Shown here: positions 24,444 through 36,070 of the stretch, piece by piece | How positions within the stretch are numbered: the stretch's first letter is position 1 | Layout: each line of letters starts with the position of its first letter | DNA from: Azadirachta indica | Taxonomy: Eukaryota; Streptophyta; Magnoliopsida; Sapindales; Meliaceae | DNA: 64,000 nt | Assembly (NCBI GenBank): GCA_022749755.1 | Contig: CM040441.1 | Span: forward strand, 4,654,741 to 4,718,740 | Direction: 5' to 3' | Notes under the pieces: generated by a model | What the model saw: the letters and a program-made list of their open reading frames with translations, nothing else | What the model was told of the DNA's origin: nothing | Databases searched by the model: none | Translations under genes and position numbers: made by a program

Positions 24444-26699
24444 CTATATGACTTGTTACGATTCCGTGTATTTCTGGGTATCACGCACACACTGCACGAA
24501 TCACACAACACCTGGGTTACAAATAGCATAGGTATGCCATGATTTTGCGCAACCACACCATGGCTATTGCCAAGGGGCAATGGGCATGGCTCGAGTCCGG
24601 CTATTGATTCTACCTCTAAATGAAAATTATGCATCCAATTTTAATTAGGTCCTTATTTTTTTTATTCTTTCCAATTTCGGTCTTTGTTTTGATATTTTTA
24701 TATTTTAGTCTTCATTTAGTTACATTTTGGCCCGTAGGAACAATACTTTATTGTTTCTACAGATGGCTAGCAAACATGTTTTATGCTCCATTTTCATGTC
24801 TTTCATGTTAAAACACGTCAACACTTATAAAATAAAATTAAAATGCTTAAAAAGAAAAATAAATGCTTGAAACAGATTGAACAGCACTAAGTATACTACT
24901 TAATAATAAATAATTTAAACATAATCATATAACAAATGTTAAGATACTAAATACCCCCAAACTTAATGTTTGCTTATTTTTAATAAAAGAAAATTAAAAG
25001 ACTCAACAGTACAAATTAATTTCCTTACTTAACGGATTCATGGCCAATAAAAATGTAACAAAATATAAACTCAATTATTTAAATATCCAAGTATTAACAA
25101 AATTTTATTTGATATGCTCATGTGTAGTGTGTGGTAGTCATAAATTAATCATCGTTTATCATATCATATTGTCTATCATATCATCCTTCACATCATCAAA
25201 TTATAGCATGCATAGAAGTACAAAACTCCAAATCTCACCAAGATAGTCACTCTCAAGCAAACACACTCAAAATTTGGGTGAACACTCAAAATTATACAAG
25301 ACAAGCATTATGCCTAGATTTTTTTAATAGAAGAACAAAGCTCACATACAGTTGAAAGAATATGCTATTTCTAATGTGATGATGGTGATCTCATGAAAGG
25401 AATACTACTAACTTAATTTTCATGAAAATGGACGCAGACTAATCAAAACAATATATAAGATCAACATAGGACTTTTCTTCTCAGTTGTAATGAGGCTAAT
25501 GGGTAAGATAGATACAAGAAAGAATGGATCAAAAATAATTCAAAGCTTCGAGAACTTAAACATATGCTTCTACTAGCCACCTTTAAATTTCACTTAACAA
25601 CTAATCTCACCGTTATTTATTCATCTTTATGTTTTTTTTTCCTTTTCAAAGTACAATTCCTTTTATGTTTCACTTTATTTTATCTTGTAACGCTGCTCAT
25701 TGCTTAACTAGGTAAGAGACCCAGTTACTTAATAAAATTAAGGCCATGCATCTTTATTCCCTTTTTCTATCCTTCTTTTCTCTTTTTCTTTTCTTTTTTT
25801 TTAGTGTGCATCAATTAATACTTTTTTACTTTTTTCTTTTTTACAACAAGCACACAAATAACACATAACTCCAAGACTTTTCAGCTATCTAGTTTAGGTA
25901 TTGTTGATTTTTTTTATGGAAAAAGATATTAACTTGAGGCTTGAAGTGGTTAATTAGGGAAGTATGCATAAGGTTGGCTGGAAAGGCTCAAACAGTTCAA
26001 ACAAAGACCAGAATCTCTTTTCATGTGTCATACAATCAATTTTATATGCAAAACATGAAAAATCATGCTAAATATCAAAAAAAAACATAATGAGATCATT
26101 AGAATAAAAAGATAACAAGAGTAGATATAAATTATTTATATAACACTCAAAATTAACACACAAAGGCTCAAAATTTCACTAAAAAAGTCATATAAGTCTA
26201 AACTATTTTGCATATCGTATTCTGATTACGTGAATTTATCAAATCAAGATTCTGAACAATTTTGACATGAAGTGCATATACATTATGAGCATAAACAAAT
26301 GAAAACTAGTTAGAAAAAAAATAAAATTATGTTGTTTGCTTAATATCTCATCACTTCAAATTGGCCATTGGCTAACTCATTTCTATATACTTCTCACAAC
26401 ACAAGGAAGCGACTCAAATCAAGAAATAAATATGAAAAAAAAATATCACAAAAGTGAAAAAAACTACCCTAAAATTCTACTTTAAGCAACTTCACCCCTA
26501 AACTATAACCTAACATTATCCTCATTATTTGAAGTTAAGATCATGCAATGAATAGATTAACTAAATTTGGCAGTAGAATAAAATATTAGAAGTGCAAAGA
26601 GAAGGAAAAGGAATGAATAGAATCTAATTTGAATAACTTCTGTACACATCGTAAAGATTATCTTTTCCTTCTTAAAAACCTTGAGTTGTCTTTCAAGTA

Positions 26700-27835
26700 G
26701 CACTAAATTTAACGTTTTCAGCTAAACCAGGTTCTTCCTCAATCAAATATGGTCTTTATAAGAAATCTTTGCTTCATTCTTTTCTTCTTCTTCATAATTG
26801 TACTTCAAACGTTTACTGTTGACTCTCAAAATAAGCCTATTGTTATCTTTTAATTTAACCATGCCAAAGGGAAATACTTTCTCAATCACGAACAGATCCG
26901 ACTATTTAACTTAAGCTTGCCCAAAAAAAACTTTAATCTCTAGTTAAAACACGATAAACCAATGCAAAATATCTCCCAAGAACCATTCTATCATGCCACC
27001 TCTTTGACTCTTTACAAATTTTGGCCTTCTTGTATACCTTATTTCAGAACTCCTCCATGCTATCTTCATAAACATCTATAACACAACCATCAATGACATC
27101 TACCCTATAGCAAGTGCTTGGCTCATATAGAGATTTCATGTCATAAAAAATATTAAAATTAACCTCTTTATCATTTATCCTTAATGTTAACTCATCACGT
27201 TTAACATCAATGAAAGCACCATTTGCAACTAAAAAGGCCTACTGAGAATGAGAGGAATTTTATAGTCTTCTTCTACATCCAACACCACAAAATTTGCTAG
27301 AAATATGAACTTGCCAACTTTGACTAATATATATTCAATTACACTCCTTGGTTGTTTGATTGATCAATCTGCCAATTGAAGAGCGACAGTTGTTGCCTTA
27401 GCTTCACCAAGTGCTAATTTCTTGAAAATAGAAAAAGGTATTAAGTTAGTACTTGCACCTAAATGACATAAAACTTTTTCAAAATAATAATCTACAATAG
27501 TTAAAGGCATAGTTAAACTCCTCGAAACTTTTAACTTCGATGGCAATATCTTTTGCAAAATTATGCTGCACTCTTCATTTAACATCACCTTCTCATACTC
27601 TTTGAATTATCTTTTTAGTCATAAAGTTTTTTAGAAGCTTAGCATAAGACGGAATTTTATGAATTGCATCTAGGAAAGGGATGTTGATTAACAACTTTTT
27701 TAATTGCTCTAAGATCGTGTCAGTTGGAAGATCTTTCTTTGACTTTACTAACCTTTGAGGGAAAGATATTTGTGGCACATATCTCTTAGGAGGGCTTAAT
27801 GCTTCTAATTGTGACTTTGAAGAACTTACTTCCAT
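26700..27835 (-). pseudogene. gag-protease and integrase remnants of the Athila-like element
   Basis: From 27835 down: the gag-end sequence (PQRLVKSKKDLPTDTILEQL, INIPFLDAIHKIPSYAKLLK), then the retropepsin region with EECSIILQKILPSKLK, CHLGASTNLIP and a following DVEEDYKIPLILSRPF. The active-site Asp expected in the D-L-G-A-S motif is His here, so the protease could not work. A frame change follows RPF near 27240. Then, without any RT or RNase H, the sequence turns into an integrase C-terminal stretch near 27000-26880 (NDRMVLGRYF...). RT, RNase H and the integrase core were therefore deleted. The gag start is also missing and abuts a truncated LTR at about 27872. Confidence 0.8.
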
Positions 27836-30449
27836 AGAATTTTTGGTGGTGTCTTTAACTTGTCCTTGTCTTACATATGATTTATGCCATTAATCATACG
27901 GTTTAAACCTGATAATTATTTGTCAGTTTATATCAATCCCCAGTTTATTTAAATATTGACCAAATATTTAAAAGTATTAAAAATTATGATAAGTACTCAA
28001 TCCATGTATTAAATCACAAATAACACAATATTAGAAAAAAAATGCTTCCAATAGATTAAATCATTATTCTAGAAAATAAGTCTAATTATACATAAAAAAG
28101 AGTTTAAGTTTAATCATAAAAAATTCAACAATCAAATACATAATTTTAATAAATACAAAAATTGTTCAATTTAAGATGAAATAAAATAAGGAGAGAGATA
28201 AAACTAGATTTGCTAAGCTTTCATCCTCAAGACTTCATGCATCTGTCTTTCATCTTCTTAAATTTTCCCTCTCTTTCTCTAACTTAATCTCCCCCTCTCT
28301 CCCTATCCTCTTTTTTTCTTCTTAGAACTCCGTTATTCAAGTGGCTATGGTGGCTCATAAATGAAAAATATGAAAACTTTGGATATCATTAAATCTAATC
28401 ATTCATTTTGATTTAATGGCAAAAAATAAGCCAAAAATATGACCTGCGTAGTAAATGGCGTGGCTACGCCATAGTTACTACCAAGGGGCAATTCGCATGG
28501 CATAAGCATGCCATTGATTCAGCCTCCAAATGAAAATTATGTATCTAATTTCAATTAGGTCCCTCTTTGTTTGATTCTTTTGTATTTGAGTCTTTATTTT
28601 AATATTTTTACATTTTAGTCCTCATTTGCTTGCATTTTGATTCCTAAAAGTAAAACTTTATGATTTATACAAATGGCTAATAAACATGCTTTTATACTCC
28701 ACTTTCATGTCTTTCATGTTAAAACGCGTCAATACTTGTAAAATAAAATTATAATGCTTAAACAGAAAAACAAATACTCGAAACAAACTAAATAATGCTA
28801 AGTATATTACTTAATAATAGATAATTTAAGTATAATCATATAATAAAATTTAAAATATCAGCGTCATTATCATCCTATTAGGGAACATGGTGACCAATGC
28901 TAAAGTGACACGAGGGATTGTTATTGTAAGACAATCAATAGTTGATTTATTTTTTAATCGAACTAACGGGGGGCATAATTCCTTCTCCATAAAGTCATCA
29001 ATAGGCTTATGAGAACTAAGAGAAAGGGATGAAAAAATGCCATAAAATGAAGGAAATTTGTTACTTTAATTACTTTAAGTAATATTTGAATCTGATAAGA
29101 TATGTAGGTCAGCATGTACCATTCATACTCTCAACAGTTTACACATAATAGGATATTTAGTGGAAAATCAAATAATTGCTTCATGTTTATATGATTGTAA
29201 ATGATATTATCCTGCCCATTAGGACAAATAATATAAGAGTTCTAGGAGTAAAAGTAACATGCCACGTGGCCCTATTTTTGGGCACCCACAAGAAAATATC
29301 CATCTCGACATGCCTACCAATTTAAGTTATAAAATCTTCACCACGATGAAACCTTAGTACGAAATGAATAATATTTAAGGGCCTGGGACAAAATGACCCA
29401 GGACTAAAGAAAAGAAAGTGATGTGCTTAATTAATTCAACAAGAAAGCGTTGCAAGGAGTTGACCTTGCTCAGAGTCTGAGGTGAATGCAGGTAATGTGA
29501 CGTCATTATCAACCTATTGGAAAACATCATGGCCAATGATACAGTGACAAATGGGAGAGGTATAGTATGACAACCAATAGTTAATTTACTTTTTGTTTGA
29601 ACCACTAGCAGGCATAATTTCTTCTCCACAAAGTCATTAATGGGCTTATGAGAACTAAGAAAAAGTTGAAAAAATGCCATAAAATGAAAGAAAATTGTTA
29701 CTTTCATTTTTTTTAAGTAATAATTGAATTGATAAGATCTATAGACCAACATGTATCTCTCGCACTAGCGACAGTTCACAGATATCATGATATTTCGTGG
29801 AAAATCAAATAATTGCTTCATTTTTTTATATGATACTATTTTGCCCACTAAGACAAATAATTTTAAAGGTTTGGGATAAAAGTCACATGCCACATGGTCC
29901 TATGTTTAGGCACCCACTTAAAAATATTCATCTCTAAATGCCACCAATGTAAGTCATAAGAGTTTCATGGCAGCAAAATCCTTCTACGAAATGAATGATA
30001 TTTAAAGGCCTGGGACAAAATCACCCTAGATTATAAAAAAGTGATATGTACTTAATAAATTCGATGAGAAAGCACTATAAGAAATTGATCTTGCTCAAAG
30101 TTAGAGGTGAATACAATTAATGTGGTGTCGTCATACTCTAATTGTGGAACATTATGGCTAATGATAGAGTGAGACATGAGAAAGTTATAGTAAGACAACT
30201 AATAATTGATTTACTTTTTGTCGAACGAATGGTGGGTATAATTTTTTCTCTATGAAGTCACCAATGGGCTTATGAGAACTAAGAGAAAGAGATTAAAAAG
30301 TGCCATAGAATGACAGAGAATTGTTCCTTTAAGTTTAAGTGATAATAGAATATAATAAGATATGTAGACCAACATATATCACTCATACTAGTAATAGTTT
30401 ATAGGTAACATAGTTTTATAGATAACAGGATATTTAATGGATAATAAAA

Positions 30450-31417
30450 GGGCAAATGACATATAGACCATTATTTTATTACCTAAGTGACACTTATACC
30501 TCAGCTTCGAAAATAATTGTCAAATATATCCCTTTTGTCAACTTTTTCTGTTAATATTAACTATTGGCTTATTTGGATAGTTTAATGACAAAAATACTCC
30601 TCGGACCTTTATTTGACCAATATAATGACATAAATACTCTTCTTTACAATTTTTAATTGATTTTTTAAGTAAGTAAATTAGTTATATGAAGACAATTTTA
30701 TTTCAATTGAAAAATTAAAAGTTTAATTTATTTTCAATTCTATCTTTTATTTTTTATTTTAACATATCTATCTTTTTTATTTTTCATTTTAAAGTTTTCC
30801 CCTTTTTTACTTTTTCACCCTAATCCATAATTACAGCAACATATATCAATTTTCTTTTAATAAATAATGATATTTTTATGTCTAATATGAAATTTTTTAA
30901 CATATATTCAATTTTCTTTCTATAAATATCATTATTTTTTATGTTGTTTAACTATATTTCTTGTCACTTAGTGAATTTATGATTATTTATTGCTAATATA
31001 TAGGTGTTGTTTCAATTATGAATTAGGATGAAATAATATAAAATAAAAAAAGGTGAAAACTTTAAAATCAAAAATCAAATAAAGAGAGATGGAAAACTTA
31101 AAATAAAAAATAAAAAATAAAAATAGAATTAAAAATAAATTACACTTTTACTTTTTTAATTGAAATAAAATTGTTTTCATATAACTAATTTATTTAACTA
31201 AAAGAATCAATTAAAAATGATAAAGAAGGGTATTTATGTCATTATATTGGCCAATAGGGGCTAGAAGGGTATTTTTGTCATTGAATCAATCAATATGAGT
31301 TAACAATTAATATTAACCGAAAAGTTTGACAGAATAAGTGTGTTTGACAATTATTTTCAAAGTAAAATTGTAAGTATCATTCAGGCAATAAAATTGGGAA
31401 CCAAATGTCATTTGCTC
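30450..31417. mobile_element. Foldback (long-TIR, Mutator-like) DNA transposon, 968 bp
   Basis: The ends are GGGCAAATGACAT and the inverted ATGTCATTTGCTC. Inverted similarity continues for several hundred bases toward the centre: GAAAATAATTGTCAAA near 30510 against its inverse near 31345, and AATATAATGACATAAATAC near 30630 against its inverse near 31225. Nearly the whole element is thus palindromic. It is flanked by ATAATAAAA (30441-30449) and AAAATAAAA (31418-31426), a 9-bp duplication with one mismatch. The other five array units show the uninterrupted site as AAAATCAAA. Long TIRs and 9-bp duplications are typical of Mutator-like elements. No transposase is encoded. Confidence 0.9.
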
Positions 31418-31935
31418 AAAATAAAATAATTGCTTCATGTTTTTATGATTGCATATGATGCTATTTTCCACACTAAGATAAAATAATTTTAAAGTTATGT
31501 TCATAAAAGTAACATGACACATGGCCCTATTTTTGAACGCCCTCATGGAAATATCCATCTCTACATGCCCAACAATGCAAGACATGAGCTCAATGCGAGG
31601 AACCTCACTACAAAATGAACTGTAAATTAGGCCTAGAAGGTCCAAAATCTAAGGGTTTGGAATAACATGACTCGGGACTAAGAAAAAAGTGATGTATGCT
31701 TAATAAATTCTATGAAAAAGCATTCAAAAGATTTGACCTTACTTAAAGTCAAAGGTGAATGTTATTAATGTGGCATCATCATTATCCTATTAAGGAACAT
31801 CGTAACCAATGATAGAGTGACACATAGGAGAGTTACATTAAGATTACCAATTGTTGATTTACGTTTTGGCCAAATGGATGGCAGACATAATTCCTTCTCC
31901 ACTAAGTCACTAATGAAGTTATGAGAACTAAGAGC

Positions 31936-34900
31936 AAATAGGGCCCATAATCCCTCGTGGTTGAGTGGGGTAATCACATGGAAAAGTGGTGGCACCAATT
32001 GTAGCAATGGCACCTACATAAACTACAAAGCCAATTAGAATTAGATAAATAACCCTCTCTTAAAAATAAGAAGAATGAATTTTCTTTTTCTTTGATTTCA
32101 AATTTTGCATTCAAACCAATGGGGAATATTTTTCTCCGATAGCATTAAATTTGACTTGCGCATTAAAGAACATTCGCCAATGCATCCTTGTTATTTTTAT
32201 TATTTTTCAACCTTTAATAATTGTTCGTCAGTCAATTGATATACCGAATTTTGCATTGACTTCAAATAAAAGCTAGAAGATGATGAATGAAAGCTAAATG
32301 ACGGTGAATGTAGCGTCCTACATCATGGATGAGAATAAGATTAGACTAGTTTATAAGCCTCATATCTCTTTAATTAAAATGATGTATTTTAGAATTCAAT
32401 AGACTACAAGAACCACTTTTTCCATCATAATTTTCATTGTTAAATTGTCAGTTTTCTTACTTGATTAATTATAATATTGTCAACCATCTCTTACATTTTG
32501 TTCATTGTTAATTTCCATACTTGATTAATTATAACACTCTGAAACATCTCTTCTAACGTGGCCAAATGTAAAAGAGATCAAAGTTTTTGAGAGAATTTTA
32601 TTAATTGATGAAATAGAAAATGACAATTCAATTCAAAATTTCTAAATAAAAACTTTAATTAAGATAAAAAGTTTTAATAATTCAAAATTTTCAAGTAGTG
32701 AGAAACTTGAAATAGCCAACATGAAATAAAAATATGAATATATATGATTATCTTTTATTAATAATTTAATAATTCAAAATTACTTTTCAATCAGCAAAAG
32801 TTGCTACGTACAAGTGTTATACACGTAAAGACAACTTCTCATTCACACCAGTGTTTCTTCTTAAGATTTTTAGGTAGTTTTTACAATGTTAATTAAACAT
32901 GCGGCCATAATCCAAAGCCATAAAATATCTAAAGGGGAAGATGGTGGAAGATAATGGTAAAGAAGCTGGATTGATTTTCATTACTATCTATCACTGTCAC
33001 AAGTAATTAATAAAGACAATGACATTAAATATTCATTTGGTCTGGCTTTTTTATTAGTTAAAAAAATTTTATAATAATAAATTTTTTTTAAAAAATTTTT
33101 AGATGTAATTTGTTAACATTGAAAAAGAGTTTTGAGACTTAAAAAAAACTACTTTCCTTCTATTAGAAGAAACTCAAAATTTAGTTTTTTGGTATTGCAG
33201 CTTAATTTTTTAAAAGATAAAATTGTTTATAATACTTTTATTTTATTTTAAAAATTTTTTGTTATTTCGTAAAATAGAACATTAAAAACTTGTCAACTAA
33301 AGTAATCATTCAAAATTTCTTAAAAGTTATTTATGATATTTAAATGGTTAATAAATTTTATTAAAAAACTTTTTCTAAAAGCTGTACAAGGTGGACAAAT
33401 TTGGGTTTCTTTAAAACTGACTCGAACCAAAGTAGAGTTCAATTTTTAAGAAGCGAATTGAACTATGAAATCAAATCGAACATGAACTAATTTGGTTCGA
33501 TTTAGTGCCATAGTTCGATTCTAGTCTCCTCATAAGTTTTAATTTATTTTTTTAAGGGTTATTTTTATATAAATTCTTTATGAAAAAACTATAATATAGA
33601 GAAATTTTGTAAAATTTATGAAAAAATTCATTTTTAAGTAAGTTTTTGTAAAATTATTTAAATTTTGTCTTTATTTATAATTTTTATAAATTTTAAGGCT
33701 TATATGAAAATATTGTTTTCCTCTAAGTTTGATTCTAGTTTTTTGTTCAGATTTGATTTTAAACGAACCGAACCGAACTAAATAGATTAAAATCGAATAG
33801 AACTAAACGTATTTTACAAACTTGAACTAAACCGAATGATTTAGTTTGGTTAGATTGGTTTGCATAACCTATTTTAAAATTATAAATTCATAGATTAGTA
33901 AGACGATGGTAGTATTTTTTTTTTTGTCTCTACTAAATTAATTTTTTTGAATATCTAAATCTGAATGGTTTATTTATTCTTTTGTTTGAAATTTGAATAT
34001 AAATATTAAATTGTTTGTTCTTTTAAATTATAAAATGTTTGAAAATCAATACTTTTATATTTTTACTCTTATAATTTTTAAAGGTGAAATAAATAACAAA
34101 ATCATTATAAAAATTATCAATAAAATAACTTTCACTCATACACATAAACAAAAACTATTTTAATGTTAATATTTTATATAAATTAATTAAGGATAATTCT
34201 TAGAAATAATTTAATTAGCGTATTCAGATTTTTAGCATTTAGACAAAAAAAAATTTACTTTTTAATGAATAATGGAGCTGAAATAGACAATTAAGACACA
34301 TAAAATAAATAATTTAATTATCATTAATAGAAGAATTGAGCGAATAAAATATTCCGACAAAATATACAAATAAACGCAAGACATTGAGCTGAATAGCTCT
34401 ACTATTTTTTCTTTTCTTTTTAATTAGGAAGTGAAATGTCATTCAGCCCAGTTCACACATGTATAGACATAGATTAAATTAAGCACAAATAATAATGAGA
34501 ATAGTAAATAAACCCTGATTCAATTCAGGGTTTGTCTTTTTTATGTTTGATCATTTTCTTCTCCTTTCTATTTCATAAATTTAATAAAGTAATAATATTT
34601 AAGTCCCTAAATTTTAATGACATAATTTATCTATGTTTGGAAAAGTAAACTGAGATCAAATAAATTATATGAAAAATAAGAACATTTTAACCAAATTTCA
34701 TAGACGATACCTTATTAGAATTTTATTTACGTGAATTAATTGTGTGCATAAAAATCATCTTATTATTTATTAGTTCTTAATTTTAAAAATGAAAGATTTA
34801 ACAATTTGAACATGAAAAATAATAAAAAATTTAAATCTTAAACTAGGGATGAAAAGATTCTATATTAAATGAAATTTAAATCAAATTGACGAATAGTTGA

Positions 34901-35215
34901 ATTGTAGATAGTATATTTTAGTCCTGGACATTGATGAGACAATTAAAAAAGGGACTTGGATTGAATTTAAAGAAAATGATTTACTTGGCTACAATATATT
35001 GAATGTATCGTGACATTCATTTTTTTAACATAAAAATAAAAAACTGAAAATTTTGAACATAAAAAAAAAGTTAATGTAAATTTTTAAACTTCAAAATTCA
35101 AACTTTTGATACAAAAATTGAAATATTTAACATAAAATTTTAAAAAAAAATGTATATGACAATACATAAGATATATTATAGTCAATCCATCTTTATCTTA
35201 TTGATCATGGTATGA
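31936..35215. other. AT-rich spacer, no gene seen
   Basis: No frame with motifs. The parts near 33410-33530 and 33740-33870 are rich in GAACCGAACCGAACTAAA and its complement, similar to spots near 5220 and 6250-6300. This may be a non-autonomous transposon or simple repeat, with no borders that I can prove. A second AT-rich block (33040-33400) has no pairable ends. Confidence 0.45.
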
Positions 35216-35217
35216 TT

Positions 35218-35665
35218 TTCATGTCTCTCAATCTTTGCACCCATGTTTGAATACTCTTCATAATGTGAACAAACCCAAAGAACCCAAATTCCCTAATCTT
35301 GTTCATGCTGCTCAAGTGCTGAAATTCATTGTTCAATACTGTTTTCACTGCATCAAAGCAAGTTATTTCCTCCATTTCGTCTTGTACAATTAGTGTTTTT
35401 GCGCAATCTCGTCCTAGATATATATATCTCCCTTATCTTTCATCATGTCCAACCAATCAAACTCTTCTTTCTCATCAAATGGCACAAATTCAATGCCGAA
35501 GATTTTGGACAATAGTTTCCATATGCTTTTCCATGTGAAAGCATCGCCATTTATGCAGTTGAAAGCTTGGTTCTTAGCGGTTACTGCTGCCTAAATGTGT
35601 TGCTCTGCTAACACTCGAGCGTCCAACATGTCAAAAAAATGCTCCCATGTGTATTTGTTACCTGT
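35218..35665 (-). pseudogene. PRISE/VEP1-type enone reductase relic (C-terminal part)
   Basis: Minus-strand translation across breaks gives VLAEQHI-stop-AAVTAKNQAFNCINGDAFTWK, then IWKLLSKIFGIEFVPFDEKE, MMKDKGDIY, EEITCFDAVKTVLNNEFQHL and NKIREFGFFGFVHIMKSIQT. This matches the C-terminal half of progesterone 5-beta-reductase/iridoid-synthase-like proteins (short-chain dehydrogenase fold, reducing enones with NADPH). The family has Trp where the first TAG stands. A further stop and at least one frame change follow. The NADPH-binding N-terminal half, with its Rossmann motif, is not found on the upstream side, so this is a fragment. Confidence 0.8.
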
Positions 35666-35704
35666 TGAATAGATTTAGAAGTTGAAATTACCGCACTCTA
35701 AAAA

Positions 35705-36070
35705 TCCCTCACATAAATTTGATCATATTACATCACATATAAATTTGATAATATTACATCACACATAAATTTGATAATATTACATTAGAAATGTTGAGAA
35801 TTTAAATGTACATTATCATGGTACACCCTAAAATCCATTTACATAAATTTGATAATATTAACCACAAATGTTGGTAATTTGATAATATTAACCATAAATT
35901 TGTTATGGTATGCTCTAAAAACTTATTCACATAAATATGATTTTATTACATCAACAATGTTATGGTACATCCCAAAAATGTACTCGTATAAATCTGATAA
36001 TATTAAATTAAAAATCTATTAAGAGAATCCAAGTGAATACTAAGAATTTAAATAAACACATAAGAAATAT
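35705..36070. repeat. Short AT-rich minisatellite
   Basis: The motif CATAAATTTGATAATATTAC recurs about every 25-30 bp at the left (35710-35790) and then in diverged form, with CATGGTACAxCC spacers, to about 36070. Spacing and sequence drift between copies, so it is a decaying minisatellite rather than a clustered regulatory array. Confidence 0.7.

Larger units (their letters stand above)
21980..28860 (-). mobile_element. Athila-like Ty3/gypsy retrotransposon inserted in array unit 3
   Basis: Array unit 3 stops at about 21976 and resumes at 28861 with GCGTCATTATCATCC, so 6.9 kb are inserted. The element lies on the minus strand. One LTR is at 27873-28860 (starting TGATATTTTAAA on the minus strand). 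The other is 21980 to about 24930, split by a nested LTR. Shared LTR text includes CCTTCATCTTCTT, TTTTCCCTCTCT and GTTTAAGTTTAA blocks. The internal part is reduced: protease and integrase ends (26700-27835) and a long non-coding 3' region (24930-26600). A long 3' non-coding region, ~1.4-1.5 kb LTRs and the protease type fit the Athila lineage. Host bases ATGTC and GCGTC flank it, a possible decayed target duplication. Confidence 0.85.
20225..31935. repeat. Tandem array of six ~640-bp units, interrupted twice
   Basis: The landmark CATGYCACRTGGCC recurs near 20471, 21104, 21735, 29263, 29891 and 31518. After removing two insertions (21980-28860 and 30450-31417 plus its target duplication) the period is 628-650 bp throughout. 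Each unit also has GTTATGAAAGCTTCATC-like, TATTTAAGGGCCTGGGACAAAA, GTGGCCAATGATAGAGTGAC and ATGAGAACTAAG blocks, so units are recognisable end to end. The array starts and ends at the GAGAACTAAG block, giving six whole units. Units 1, 2 and 4 keep the palindrome CACGTG; units 3, 5 and 6 have CACATG, as expected from CG decay. No conserved frame crosses the units, so they are not coding. It resembles a low-copy satellite or amplified promoter-like segment. Confidence 0.9.

Noticed and set aside
29375..29752. 125-codon minus-strand open frame in the 640-bp array
   Set aside because: The frame is not kept in the other array units and has no motif; chance opening in a non-coding repeat.
33410..33870. 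GAACCGAACCGAACT-rich segment as a telomere-like or defined transposon sequence
   Set aside because: Not the plant telomere repeat, and no borders or duplications found; similar short runs near 5220 and 6250 suggest a common simple-repeat family.
35705..36070. Regularly spaced short repeats resembling a CRISPR array
   Set aside because: Repeats are AT-rich, drift in sequence and spacing, spacers are not unique, and the window is plant nuclear DNA. It is a minisatellite.
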